Made by a program: the position numbers and the translations under genes. The notes beneath the pieces are model-generated. The model did no database searches and had not been told where the DNA came from. It saw nothing but the letters and a program-made list of their open reading frames with translations. 64,000 bases of DNA from Symsagittifera roscoffensis. Taxonomy: Eukaryota; Xenacoelomorpha; Acoela; Convolutidae. The stretch covers positions 4,759,472 to 4,823,471 of the forward strand of contig NC_087069.1 of assembly GCF_963678635.1 (NCBI RefSeq). The letters are read 5' to 3'. Position 1 is the stretch's first letter; the number at the start of each line of letters is the position of its first letter. This document shows, one piece after another, positions 31,267 to 41,831 of the stretch.

Positions 31267-32358
31267 ACTGTTTCCATATTGTATCAGAAAAAGTAATTAA
31301 AATTTTTCTTAGGATCAAATCATTGGATCTTCGCTCAATACCTGGATCGGCTATTTTAGAGGGGAAAATGATCATTGCCCACACTTAAGCACTGTTTTTG
31401 ATGAACGCAACTCAGAAATCACTTGAACTTTCACAAATCACTAGAAATATGCAAGTGTTCCCCCAGTTTTGAAGTCTGTGGAGATATATCTCTATATTTT
31501 ATTTACCGCCCAATATCTATAACTAGCGATTTATGAAAAATATTGGAACGTTTACTATCAACAAAACTAATCAAAGTCAAGGAAATCTACAACATTATGT
31601 AATTCTCCCAATTCGGATTTTGGAGAAATACTCAACTCATAATTTCTTACTATACTACATTTAATCATGTACGTTTTTCTATAATGCATAGGTATCAACC
31701 TTGTGCGGTTTTTGAAATTATAGGGTGTTTTTACTGGTTGAAATGATGAAGGACGAGTTGCTTAATGCAACGAGAAAAATTCGTCTGCTTTTCGGTTCAT
31801 CGGCTTACTACATTTCAGGGTCATTTTAATGAGCTTTTATGATTGGCTTGATTCTCAACCCTCTGACTCATTTTTTCTTCAATTTAACTTGACTTTTCCA
31901 TTTTTTTGGAAAATTCCAATGTTTCTTTTTGACTGGACGAGATGATGAAGGATTAGTGTAGTAACTTCGGATACCATCATAATTTCTTACCCCCAAATAT
32001 TTGAGAAGAGTAAGAGAAAAAAATTGACGAGGGATTAAACCACATTACTTCAGCAATTTAATTGTCCTACAGATTTTTTTCTTGTATAAAGAGTCATTGT
32101 CTTCCGAATTCTAGTTTTCAATATTTCGGTTTTTGCTGTTTTTTTATTTTTTTTAGCCAAGTACTAAAACACAAAATTTGAGTTGATAAAAAAAGCTCCA
32201 AATTTGAGTTGGAATCAACTTAGATTTTTTTTAGTTAATATTACAGAGCCCGCCCATCCTTGTGTTTTTTAGGGCAATTCTTATTTCCTAATAGCATAAG
32301 ATAAAAATCAAATACTTGTGATGCGTCTGAATGATCAATCCATTCTTGTTTAAGAAAA
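31267..32358. other. Intergenic region upstream of MRPL37
   Basis: AT-rich DNA without an ORF of note or a recognised repeat. The promoter and 5' untranslated region of MRPL37 presumably lie in its right part; no TATA box or initiator can be named with confidence. Confidence 0.5.
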
Positions 32359-32936
32359 ATGAAAAGCTTGCGGCGACTTGTAACTAATACGACTACAAGA
32401 TATTCACAAAGAAATATGTGCTCTAATGCGCAACATGAAAATCCAATACTTAACTATGAGTTTTATCTACGTCTTGAAAAGCATAAAAATGAAGATGCAC
32501 ATCGAAGTTCGTCTGGAACCCCTATAGATCCACGCAGTGCATTGCAAAACGAATTGCACGAGCAGAACATTAAACGCTGGGTTTATGATGCCAATACCAA
32601 GATCTCAATTGGATGGAAGCAACTTGAGTGGATACTGAAAAGTCAAATAATGTGTGGTTCTTATTCGCCTGTTGTCAATAGAGTCTCTGAGGAGTTTCTT
32701 GGAGAAACTACAGGAAACAACATAAAAGAATTTTTAAGCGAGTGTTATGTTTTTGATTGTAAAGAATACGAGAGGAGCATAAAAGTGCCGGCCGATCCAG
32801 ACGACAGGTGGAACCCGTACTCAAAAAAAATGTTTCTGGATTATCCTGGTGAACAAAGACTAACGCGAAATATGTTCACATCTGTGTTGAAAAATGCATT
32901 GAATCTTTCTCGCGTCATATCAGCTGAAGCTTCTTG
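32359..32936 (+). CDS. MRPL37: MRPL37 exon 1
   Basis: From the ATG at 32359 to the donor G|GTTAGT at 32937. The frame runs past the donor for only a few codons before a stop in the intron. It encodes the presequence and the N-terminal region. Confidence 0.82.
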
Positions 32937-35900
32937 GTTAGTTTTGTCGATATTTTAACATCCCCACTGTGGGCACATTTAAGATAATTGTAACCTAAAG
33001 TTATCAGAGGTCCACGAAGCAATTTAGATGAGACAGGATTTCCAACCTAATCGTATCTTTAAGAGGTCGTCATGAGTTTTTTTCCTGTTTTTCTTGGGTT
33101 TGCTGTTTGACTTTTGCTTTCTTTTTAATAGTAGTTAAATTTGGTAGTTAATTGGGTTTAAATTTTATCAAACTTGTGTTGAAGAAATTCAAAGAGCTTG
33201 GAAATCCGAAAGTTAAGATGTTTTCAAAAAAGAAGTCTCTGTTCAATGTTTTCGCTGACTCTTTTCCAACTGTTTGTTGGCCATGTTTAAATCGTATCCT
33301 GCTCTTGTTGATTTTGTTTCTTGACGTGGTTTTCTCAAATAAACAGTCACGCAGACAAACTTTTTAGTTTTATGTAATTGTGGTCTTACAAAAATTTCTC
33401 ATTTTTTCAACAGTGGCTTCACATAGATTTTATGCCTGCTGACTTACAATACTTTGTTTCTGTGGAGTGCAGCCAGTATTTAGACAGCCGCGTATTCATA
33501 CTGGTCAGTATTTAGACAAATACTGTATGAACCAATCAGAATCGAGAAAAAACATAAATAATCCAAAATAAATAATAATTATTTATAAATTTCTTCTCTG
33601 TCTCGATTCTGATTGGTTGAAACAGTATTTGTCTAAATACTGACCAGTATGAATACGCGGCTGTCTAAATACTGACATGTAACCGTTTCTGTGATGTCTC
33701 CAGTGGTGCTAAGCTAACCTCTGCCTACGTGTAAAAAATTCAAGTTCATCAGCCTCTCCTGTACGCTTAAACTAGAGGTAATTATCTAGACTGGGACAGC
33801 AGACGTCCTAGGCTCGAATCCGACCAGGACCTGTTTTTTTATAGCATGTATTGCTTCTCATAGAAATTAATTAACGGGTGTCTGTCTGTGGCGCAGTTGC
33901 CACATCACGGACTTTGCGTTTTAGCAATTTGTTTTGAGTTGCAAGTGTTCAATTTCTTTTTTTTTCGTTTTTTCCTCAAGCTTTATTCAGACTATATGGT
34001 TTCGGTTGATTACACTTGCGATAGCAAGTGTATTGCAAGCGGGTACTAGACTGTTTTTCCCCCAAAACAACTTTATTCATAAAATGGTTAAAATTAGAAA
34101 TGAAAAATTTGGGTTCAGTTACGAATTTCTTTGTCTCTCCGGTACACATAGTCTGGAGGTAACGAATACGCCTTGGACGGAAAAGGGCCTAGGTTCGAAT
34201 CCAGGCAAGACCTACTTTTTTCTCCGATTTTCAATTTCAAAAAGTTTGTCGGCCTATCGTTTGTCTGATTATTGTAAAACTATGCGTTTTGAGGGCTTGG
34301 CTTACAATTAGCAGATTTTTTGTGCTGTAAGAATTTTTTGTTATAGTTGCTAGTGTGTTTGATTTACTCCTGAGATTTCTATTTTTTTTACCTCAGTCTT
34401 GGTGTTTTTTTTCGATTAAAAGATCCTTTTGGCCTAAATGGGTTCGTCATATGTTTTTATCAGATTTAAGCCCAATCTTGCGTCCTTTGATGAAAGCCAT
34501 ATTTATCACGCTCTTCATCCAGAAATACGTAAAAGCAAAGGTTATCTTAGATTTTCAGTCGCTCGACATTTTTCATTTAATAATATTTTGTTTTTGACTC
34601 AATGGGAGTTTACTCAAGTTTTATCGTCCTTTTAGCCGTTCGATAATTGTTTCGGCATTTTTGTTTAACGTTGGCAATTTAATTGCTGGAAGTGTTGTTT
34701 TTTCGACTTATTGGCTTTCGTTTCGTATTTGATTTCTGTACTCGCTTTGCCTCTTTGTAGATTATTGTATAGACAGGGGGCAAATTATTTGCGTCTCAAC
34801 GGGTGTTTACTTAATTTTTGTCGGCTTAGCTGCAGTTCGATAAATGTTTATCGACACTTATTAAGCACCGGAAATTATGTTGCTGTTTGTGTTTTTCTCA
34901 AATTGATAATCTTTGAGACAAGCTCTTTAATTTTTTGGCTGAGGTTTTTTGATGCTAGCTTCAATGCTGATTTTGCGTGGTGTCTATAGTGGTGCGAAGC
35001 TCCGCTTCGACTCTTTGTGTTTACTTTTCTTAAAGCGAATTAACTTTTTCAGTAGCCAGTAACGATTTCATTTCAAATTGTTTTTTTTTTCTTGGTCAAA
35101 TTTTAGTGGTCCGAGTGTTATGTGCATCTGTTTCACTCAGAAAATGCTTATCCTTGGCTTAGACTTTGTAAATGTTAGTTTAAATAATCTGTTCTCGTCC
35201 ATTGTTGCATTTTTCAAATCTTTTTGTTACGACCACGACATGGATGGAACTATGGCGTAGGGTCCGTTTTTTCCAAACAGCATATTGAAGACCTGCTGGT
35301 CGGCTCTTGGTGATCAAAAAGTTGTCAGTGTCAAGAAAAACTGGCCTGAATGTTGTCTCGCCATCTTAATCATTGTCTGAAAAACTGGGCGAAATTTGAT
35401 GAGAGGTTCAGGTTGATTGCCCAACTTTAAATCTACTACATTATTGAAGTTATTTGAATAATGTTCTTCATTTTTTCCCTTGCGAGAGCAACAGAGCTGA
35501 TATCGGGAGCAAGACTTGTTTCCCCGTTAACAGATTTCCTTATAAATTTCTAAGAACCTGACATTGTTACACTTGCGAGATCAAGTGCCTTGGATATCAT
35601 GAAACCTCATTAACTTCCAATATCTTTGCATTTTTTCTGGCGGCGAAGAACGACCGTGCCTGGGAAGCCGAAGGGCTGGTGTTCGAGTTCTGCCAGACTC
35701 TTCATTAAGCGTCGATTAAAATTGATTGTTTTGTTTTATGAAAAAGCCTCAATTTTGCTCACGCTTTAATTTTTTTGCGGTTCGATTCGTTTTTAAGGTA
35801 GTTATTTTCCTTAGATAAGTTGAAGGCAAACTAAATTATCCAACAACGGAAGCGGAAAGTTTGACTTGTAATTTCGAAAGTGGATTTTCCACCTGAATAA

Positions 35901-37267
35901 AAGTTTTAACTATTGATCCAGTTATTTCAAATTTAGTGATTTTTATCAAAAAAGTGTCATAAGTTGATCTTGAAATTCAAAGAAATTAAGCCTAAATAAT
36001 GTTCACTTTGAAGTTGGAAAAGTCGAGTGTTTTTTTTCTGTTTCCTTGTGTTCATTGACGTTTTTCCAGCTGTATGTTGGTTTATGTGTTTTATGAGAAA
36101 ACATGAATAGCCAGACTGTCGTTTGTCAGTTTAATTTTTGTCGGCTTCTTCCAAAGCATAACTTGCTTGAAGGCTCAAGGGAGTTTGACTTTTTCAGTGT
36201 CGTATCTTAACTGGGCAAAGATGCGAGTAGTTTATGTATATTCCAGGCAACTATGTTTCTTGACCCGTTTTCCTCAAATGGAACATCTTTTGAGACCGAG
36301 TTTTGGAGATGCAGTTTTTTTTACCTAGTGGCTTCCGTCTCATTTTCTATCCACTAGATTGCAATGCTATGTGGGTGTGATATATCGCAAGTGTGTTGAA
36401 TTTTTCCATAAATCTGTTTTCTTGGCAATACTTTTGGCCGCATCAACTGGCTATCCGTGTCCGTGATTCTCTCAATAGTTTTTTTTTCATATTTGAGTCA
36501 TTCTTATGGAGGATAGTGACCGGATAGTGAGGACATTTTTGAAACTAAAAAATGGTGTTAACTCATATTTTTACAAGTTAATTATTTTTAAAGGATGGAT
36601 CTCTGTTTATTTTAGTCGGACGTTCACTTCGTTTGACTCACCAATTCAAACTATGTACGATAGAGGAAATATGAATTCGATTCTTCTACGACAAGATAAC
36701 TGTCTAAATTTCATGTCCTCGAAATGTCTTCCTCTAATCAGCAACAAAGAGGAAGTGAAATCAACAGAAAATTACAAATTTGATGATTTCTATCCTCTAA
36801 ACCCGCTTTTGGATTTCAAATTTACTGATTTGTACAACGATTACGAGTCGTTCGGCGTCGCAAGCAAAGAGTCGAAAGATGAATTCTTCCCTCATACTAG
36901 CTTTTTACCGGCAGTCACAGCAAAAAGCGACAGAATGCAGTACGCGGTTTGTTTTATCGCTTTTTCAAACGCTCTAACGAAAGCCAGACATCTGTATGGT
37001 TCAGAAGAGTTAGATTTGGAAACGCCTATTGTGGCACAGTGTGTTGGTAGTACAGGGTTTGATCTTCATTTTGCGACTTGTCAATTAAACACTACCCGAT
37101 TTGGAGATGACGAAGGCGTGAAAAATATGATTTGGGTTCAGCCTAATATTTCTTTTTACAAATCGGTGAGAAGGGAGTTTGATTTGCTCGTTGATGGCTA
37201 TAACGCATCGGCTGGTTTGACGTTAATGGCACATGTTATGAATGGCTTAGTTAATGATGTAAATTGA
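32359..37267 (+). CDS. MRPL37: Mitochondrial ribosomal protein L37 (mL37), two exons
   Basis: Exons 32359-32936 and 36616-37267 join in phase (GT at 32937, AG at 36614-36615, split Cys codon) to give 409 residues, close to the roughly 420 of vertebrate mL37. The first 20 residues are basic and Ser/Thr-rich without acidic residues, as in a mitochondrial presequence. Exon 2 carries the family signature. There is a segment around EEV-STE-FYPLNPLLD, a helix with FSNALTKARHLYG, then the sequence PIVAQCVG, a strand FHFATCQLNTT-like, and GVKNMIWV. Exon 1 is less conserved, but its end (NMFTSVLKNALNLSR) fits the segment preceding the exon 2 homology. The protein is part of the large mitochondrial ribosomal subunit. 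The related mL65/MRPS30 is the only serious alternative. Confidence 0.88.
33474..33674. mobile_element. 201-bp MITE-like palindromic element in MRPL37 intron 1
   Basis: The ends CAGTATTTAGACAGCCGCG and its reverse complement are perfect. Near-perfect complementarity continues inward for about 75 bp per arm around an AT-rich centre. The inner part repeats the end motif. No clear target duplication is seen, so the superfamily is open. Confidence 0.8.
33765..33832 (+). repeat. tRNA-derived SINE-like head
   Basis: It has a B-box-like GGCTCGAATCC followed by GACCAGGACC and a T-run. Related heads occur at about 34145-34213 and 38330-38392. It lacks a plausible cloverleaf, so it is not called a tRNA gene. 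Confidence 0.55.
34145..34213 (+). repeat. tRNA-derived SINE-like head
   Basis: It has an A-box-like region (GTCTGGAGGTAACG) and a B box matching the consensus, GGTTCGAATCC, then AGGCAAGACC and T-rich sequence. It shares its layout with the copies at 33765 and 38330. Confidence 0.6.
35735..36075 (+). repeat. Dispersed intronic repeat family R1, copy
   Basis: It begins at AAAAAGCCTCAATTTTG, contains a tract ending with GATTTTCCACCTGAATAAAAG and ATTGATCCAG, and ends at CAGCTGTATGTTGG. The same order of blocks occurs near 43290, 49330, 55840 and 62755. It is non-coding. Confidence 0.6.
36616..37267 (+). CDS. MRPL37: MRPL37 exon 2
   Basis: The acceptor TTTATTTTAG ends at 36615, and the exon runs to a TGA at 37265-37267. 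It holds most of the recognisable mL37 homology. An upstream extension of the frame to 36506 is intronic: it has no family similarity, and a good acceptor follows it. Confidence 0.87.
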
Positions 37268-38108
37268 CATTTTGAGTTATTTGTGTTTTGTGTGTGAAAA
37301 AAAAACAGGTTTGGGAAGGGTTAGAGGCTGTATTTTTGAGAGGAAGTCCACTGGGCGAAAAGCTTTTACCCAATTAGATAAGTCTCATTTGCTTGAGAAA
37401 GTCATATTGAAAATTTGATGTGTCTTATTGTGACACAAAGCATAGCTACGATTGTTGTTTTTACTTGAAACACTTAACGAGAGCATTTCTGACTGTTTCT
37501 TGAATTAAAAATTGCTAAGTGAAACGTTTAAATGGATTTTATCCGGGAAGATTTTCCCTTGGAAAGGTTAAGTAAACAATTTTAGATGAACTGAATTATC
37601 GTGGACAATTTGCTAAAAGTATTCCCAATACAGTAGAGTGTCGTGGATGGGTTACGGTTCATTTTCCCCTCTGTTCTGGCTGCCAATCTTTTTCAAAGGG
37701 TCGGGTCTTAAAATGCCAGACCAAAATTAAAAATTTTTTCAAGACGCTTTTTGCACCAATATTATACTAATTTTCCTTGATACTTTCGTCGTGTTTAGAA
37801 AATTGCCATGCAGGTCACTTCATCAAATAAGTTTGAAAAGCTAGAAAGTTAACCCAATTATGCAATGGAGTTTTAGAAGACTCAAAATCGAAACGAACTA
37901 AAGCAGAGAAATTGTTCCGAAAGAAAGAGTTTTCTAAACACTTGATGATCAACTTGCATTGTAATCTTGGTGGTTAAAATTCGACTTCTTAATGTGCATT
38001 TGATCGGACATGAAGCCGAATTCAAATACTCTTAATTTTTCAGCATCAAGATTGCTTTTCGTTTTCGATCAGTAATTGTTTTCGTTTTACTGAATCTTAA
38101 TTAAAGAA

Positions 38109-38110
<2 letters not shown>

Positions 38111-38148
<38 letters not shown>

Positions 38149-38166
38149 AGAGAGATAGATAGATAT
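38111..38166. repeat. (GA)n microsatellite followed by (GATA)n
   Basis: An almost perfect run of GA dinucleotides with one GGGG interruption, passing into four GATA-like units. Confidence 0.97.
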
Positions 38167-38329
38167 ACTATTTATCCAAGAATATAATTCCTAGAATTTG
38201 ACTGGTTAACTTATACTTGCGTGTCTTGTACTCGGGAACGACTTTTTTTTCTCGTAAACAATTATTCTTACAAATCTTTAAGAAATTGAACTAGCGCTTT
38301 TATTGAACTTGATCAACTTCCAGGTTCCT

Positions 38330-38392
38330 TCTCACTTGGCCTAAAGGTAACTGCACCCTAAGGTCTGGGGTTTGAGTCTTGTGCGGACCTGG
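38330..38392 (+). repeat. tRNA-derived SINE-like head
   Basis: It has GGCCTAAAGGTAACTGC as an A-box-like part and GGGTTTGAGTC as a B-box-like part, then GCGGACCTGG and T-run. It is the third member of the set at 33765 and 34145. Confidence 0.5.
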
Positions 38393-38499
38393 TTTTTCAG
38401 TATGTATGAAATTAAAAGAAAAATTTTCCTGCAAAGTTTGAAGTTTCAGACTTGCGTTTGTGCGTTTTAAATTTCTCGGCTCAGTTGCCACATACTGAA

Positions 38500-38790
38500 A
38501 TTTTCTTGTGCTGCAAGCTAGTGTCCTTGTAGTTGCAATTGTTAGTACGAATCTTCTTTTTAACTAATCTAACTCGCAAATAAAAGCGTTCATCAAAGTT
38601 TTTTTTAATTTGGTTGTGGTTGCTTTTTTTTTTTTACTATAACCACAATCTGTAGAATTGCAATTTCGTAGCATCTGTTCTCTGCTTTACTTTTGGCTAG
38701 TATTTGTGATTTATTAGGTGTCCGTTGCTGAGTGGTTGGTGCTCGAGACTCATAATGTCTTGATCGCAGATCGAATTCGACACGTATCCG
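38500..38790 (+). repeat. SINE with tRNA-Leu/Ser-like segment
   Basis: It contains ACTCGCAAATAAAAGCG, a TATAACCACAATCTG block, and GTCCGTTGCTGAGTGGTTGG, which resembles a tRNA 5' half with an A box. The same blocks in the same order recur at about 63240-63560. Confidence 0.65.
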
Positions 38791-39548
38791 AGCTTTTACT
38801 AACTTGAAGTTTATTTATACTTTTTTCTATTGCACTTTATAGAGCTGCTTTTTTCGTGTTCTAGATAGTGTTTGCGAAGCTCAGCTTGGCCTCTGTGTAA
38901 GTTTTTTTCCGTTGCTAATTTAATGTTCAAATGTCTTGCTTGTTATGTCTTGATATGAAAAATGTCTTGATATGAAAATTTTCAACTTATTTTTTTTTTC
39001 AGCGTTTTTCTTTTTTGACATGATTTGATGTCAAAGAGTCGATGAACGTAGTGAAGACTCTTGTATAGCTTTTTGTGATTTTTGCTGGATTTTTGTGTTG
39101 TATAGCAGATCCGCTTCGCCTCCGTGTAATATGTGTTTACAAAGAAAAAAGGAACAAATATTTTGGGTGCTAAGATATAGTACGCATTAATTGGCGTTTC
39201 CCGCTAATCAAGTAGCTGCGGCAGTTAACAAACAAAGTTTGTAAGATAAAAATTGTGACGTTGCGACCGAATGAACAAATCAACTAATAGAAAAGAGTTG
39301 GGTAAATTTTGAGATAGAAATAGAGTAAATTAAGAGGCAGAACAAAATAAAAAGGCGGAAAAAAGAGTTAAAAGTTCATTATATATTAATTTGCAGTCAG
39401 AATGCATAAAACAAGGCAAATTTATGGTTTAAAGATTCTCGGCTTGAATTTTTTTTCTTTATGGGGGGTTTAATTTCAGATTTTAACTGTCGGAATTTAT
39501 TCACATTAAATTGGCAAACAGAAGACCACAACAGAAAGGGAGCTTAAA

Positions 39549-41831
39549 ATGCTGACAAATGGTGCTAACTTCACAATCGAACACATGTGCAAAGGAGAGA
39601 CAGACTGCATCATACTCCCGAGTAAACAAACAAACAACAATACCTGCACCACTTCATGTACGGGAGAGCCACCTGGGAATATCTCAGATTCACATGTGTA
39701 TATTCCAGTAGGGGATGATTACCATCTGGTTCTGAGACATAACCCGAATACCCGAAAACAAAAGCCATTATCGGTACCAACAAAATCTCACCCTCATACG
39801 AAGAACGCTGCGAAATGGTCAGGTCACCAAAATAGTACAGGTACAATATCCTCGTGTATTATTCAGCCGACAAAAATACCAGAGAAATTGATAACAGATA
39901 TGGAATGCGAAGATAGGAAAAAGTTCGCAATTTTGACCTCTGATCAGTTCCAAAGGTGTCTGTACTTGAATACGAAGGATATTCTATCTATTGGAGGTCA
40001 AGATATTTATTGCGTTGGATGTCGCACAGGTGTCGAGGCATTACTCGATAACTTCAAACAGTCTTCGCTTTCGAATCTCGAAAGATTCGAATCAATTGGC
40101 TGCTCCAAGTTCAAAATGCTGCTTAACTATTGTGATTTGACCTCAGATGTTATGTTTTATCACATAGGCATAGCGAAAGCTAGAGTGAAAGAGATAATTG
40201 ACAGTTTGCCCAAGAAAAAACACAGGTGTGTATATCATTCGTCTGGATATGATTTGGCGAGTAACCGGGAGTCGCCGATTCAGTGGAACGTCCTATGGGA
40301 AAACACGACGCCTGAATGCAGGAAAGAGATACTTCGCATATCTGAATCGGAACTGAAGCAAAGTCAAGAAATGTATATAAAGAAACACAAGTTCTGCGAT
40401 GACTGTCAATACCATCTATCAAATGCGTTCAGGTTACTATTCGAGCGGGAGAATGGAAACAAACTTGAAGACTTCAACGCCGAAACATACCAGTACCTGT
40501 CTATCGAATCCTGCACGACATCAGGAGAGCGGTTTGTGTGTGTATCCCCAGAAACAGGAGTTCTCGCCGAAATGATGGAGCGACTCAAAAATCAACTCAA
40601 CACGAGTAACCCGAATGAAGAACGTCACGCGAGGACTCTAGACGTCGCCCAGAAAGAAGCCGTTCTGTGCATTGCTATGTTTCTCTACAAAAGAGTTCAA
40701 ACTGTAGTTATGAAGTTCTCAGGTTTTGTAGCTTGTGTGGAATTGTTGCCGCACATGATTTGGTCGACCTTCAGAACCCAACTTGAGCGAGAAGTGGAAG
40801 ATATTGAAGGTCAAATGCAGATTGAGAGAACGTTGAAAGAGTTGGCCCAATTGGATGCAAAACAAGCAGCACAGAAGGAACGAAAGCGTGAAAAGAAACG
40901 AAACCGGAAGATAAAGCTGAAACAATTGTATGAACAGAACTCAGATGTCACTAATGAAGACTGTGCTGTTGAAGGGTGTCAAAATTGCGAATCTGAAAAT
41001 AGTTTACTAAAAGAGCAGCAAGAAAAACATCAGCTGAAAAAACGAAGGGACAGTCTGTCCCCACCGGGTTCCCAAAATTTGTCAGATGGGGGTTACTCGA
41101 CAAGTGAAAGTGGAAACAGCCCAAGATATGATGACAATAGGACCTTGGTCGGGAACTTCAATCGGCGGAAAGGCGACAAAATTAACACGAGTAGCAGCGG
41201 TATTTCGTGTTCGAGTAGTCCCGAGTCTTCGAATTCACCGAACTCGACTAACAGTTCGTCGCCGACAAGAGTAAACCTGACAAAGTGTCGTGGAAAAAGT
41301 GAGAAAAATATGAAACAGAAGTTGTGCAGAAATGACTCTTTGGAAAGTATGTGCAAGAAATCAACAGAAATATTCAAATCATCTCCTGAAACATCAAAAC
41401 ACTGCGTGGAGGAAACATTATGTTCCATAACTGATTCGGCAAGTATGGCAAAATCGATGCAAAACTTATCAACGAAAACGGTGAAAGAGCTTTCAATAAT
41501 CGTGAATGATAATCAGAAAGATAATCGATGTTCAGATTCAGAAACAAAGGACAAGAAAATATCTCGCAAAACGGAGAAAGTGATTTCGTTGCTCGAATAT
41601 GACAGCAAGTTGACCTCTATTTCTAACAAGTCGGTCGAAAAGAAAAATGCGAAGAACAAGAATAAACCGACTAAGAAGGATTCGAAAGATGACGAGCAAC
41701 AAATACCCCAAAATGAAATCGACGAGTTCAAACTGAAACACACGGATTACATGAAGCAGCGACAGAACATTCGGGAAAAAATCCGAGCGGAATTTGAATG
41801 CAAACTGAAAACGAACGGATTGGTGTTGTAG
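39549..41831 (+). CDS. GGNBP2: Gametogenetin-binding protein 2 homologue
   Basis: A single open frame of 760 residues from the ATG at 39549 to a TAG. The conserved core has a Cys pair in IYCVGCRTGVEALL (residue about 155) and a Cys/His-rich part, with KKHKFCDDCQ (about 280). The helix ERHARTLDVAQKEAVLCIAM (about 355-375) follows, then a strongly basic coiled coil with KREKKRNRKIK (about 445). The second half is low-complexity Ser/Asn/Lys with a GYSTSESG motif (about 515). The last 40 residues again match the family (an acidic EID start and a helix around YMKQRQNIREKIR). The length is close to the roughly 700 residues of vertebrate GGNBP2. The family acts in gametogenesis and growth control, and the putative zinc-binding Cys clusters are conserved here. 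No intron was needed to explain the homology. Confidence 0.92.
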   Translation: MLTNGANFTIEHMCKGETDCIILPSKQTNNNTCTTSCTGEPPGNISDSHVYIPVGDDYHLVLRHNPNTRKQKPLSVPTKSHPHTKNAAKWSGHQNSTGTISSCIIQPTKIPEKLITDMECEDRKKFAILTSDQFQRCLYLNTKDILSIGGQDIYCVGCRTGVEALLDNFKQSSLSNLERFESIGCSKFKMLLNYCDLTSDVMFYHIGIAKARVKEIIDSLPKKKHRCVYHSSGYDLASNRESPIQWNVLWENTTPECRKEILRISESELKQSQEMYIKKHKFCDDCQYHLSNAFRLLFERENGNKLEDFNAETYQYLSIESCTTSGERFVCVSPETGVLAEMMERLKNQLNTSNPNEERHARTLDVAQKEAVLCIAMFLYKRVQTVVMKFSGFVACVELLPHMIWSTFRTQLEREVEDIEGQMQIERTLKELAQLDAKQAAQKERKREKKRNRKIKLKQLYEQNSDVTNEDCAVEGCQNCESENSLLKEQQEKHQLKKRRDSLSPPGSQNLSDGGYSTSESGNSPRYDDNRTLVGNFNRRKGDKINTSSSGISCSSSPESSNSPNSTNSSSPTRVNLTKCRGKSEKNMKQKLCRNDSLESMCKKSTEIFKSSPETSKHCVEETLCSITDSASMAKSMQNLSTKTVKELSIIVNDNQKDNRCSDSETKDKKISRKTEKVISLLEYDSKLTSISNKSVEKKNAKNKNKPTKKDSKDDEQQIPQNEIDEFKLKHTDYMKQRQNIREKIRAEFECKLKTNGLVL

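Larger units (their letters stand above)
37268..39548. other. Region between MRPL37 and GGNBP2, repeat-bearing
   Basis: It contains a GA microsatellite (38111-38166), a tRNA-like SINE head (about 38330-38392), a tRNA-Leu-like SINE (about 38500-38790) and two hairpin motifs (about 38873 and 39108). No coding sequence is supported. The GGNBP2 promoter should lie at its right end. Confidence 0.55.

Noticed and set aside
34145-34213. A possible functional tRNA gene
   Set aside because: The B box is good, but acceptor and anticodon stems do not form, and related copies lie nearby, as expected for a SINE.
36506-36615. Upstream extension of MRPL37 exon 2 as an independent start
   Set aside because: A good acceptor at 36615 joins exon 1 in phase, and the extension has no mL37 similarity.
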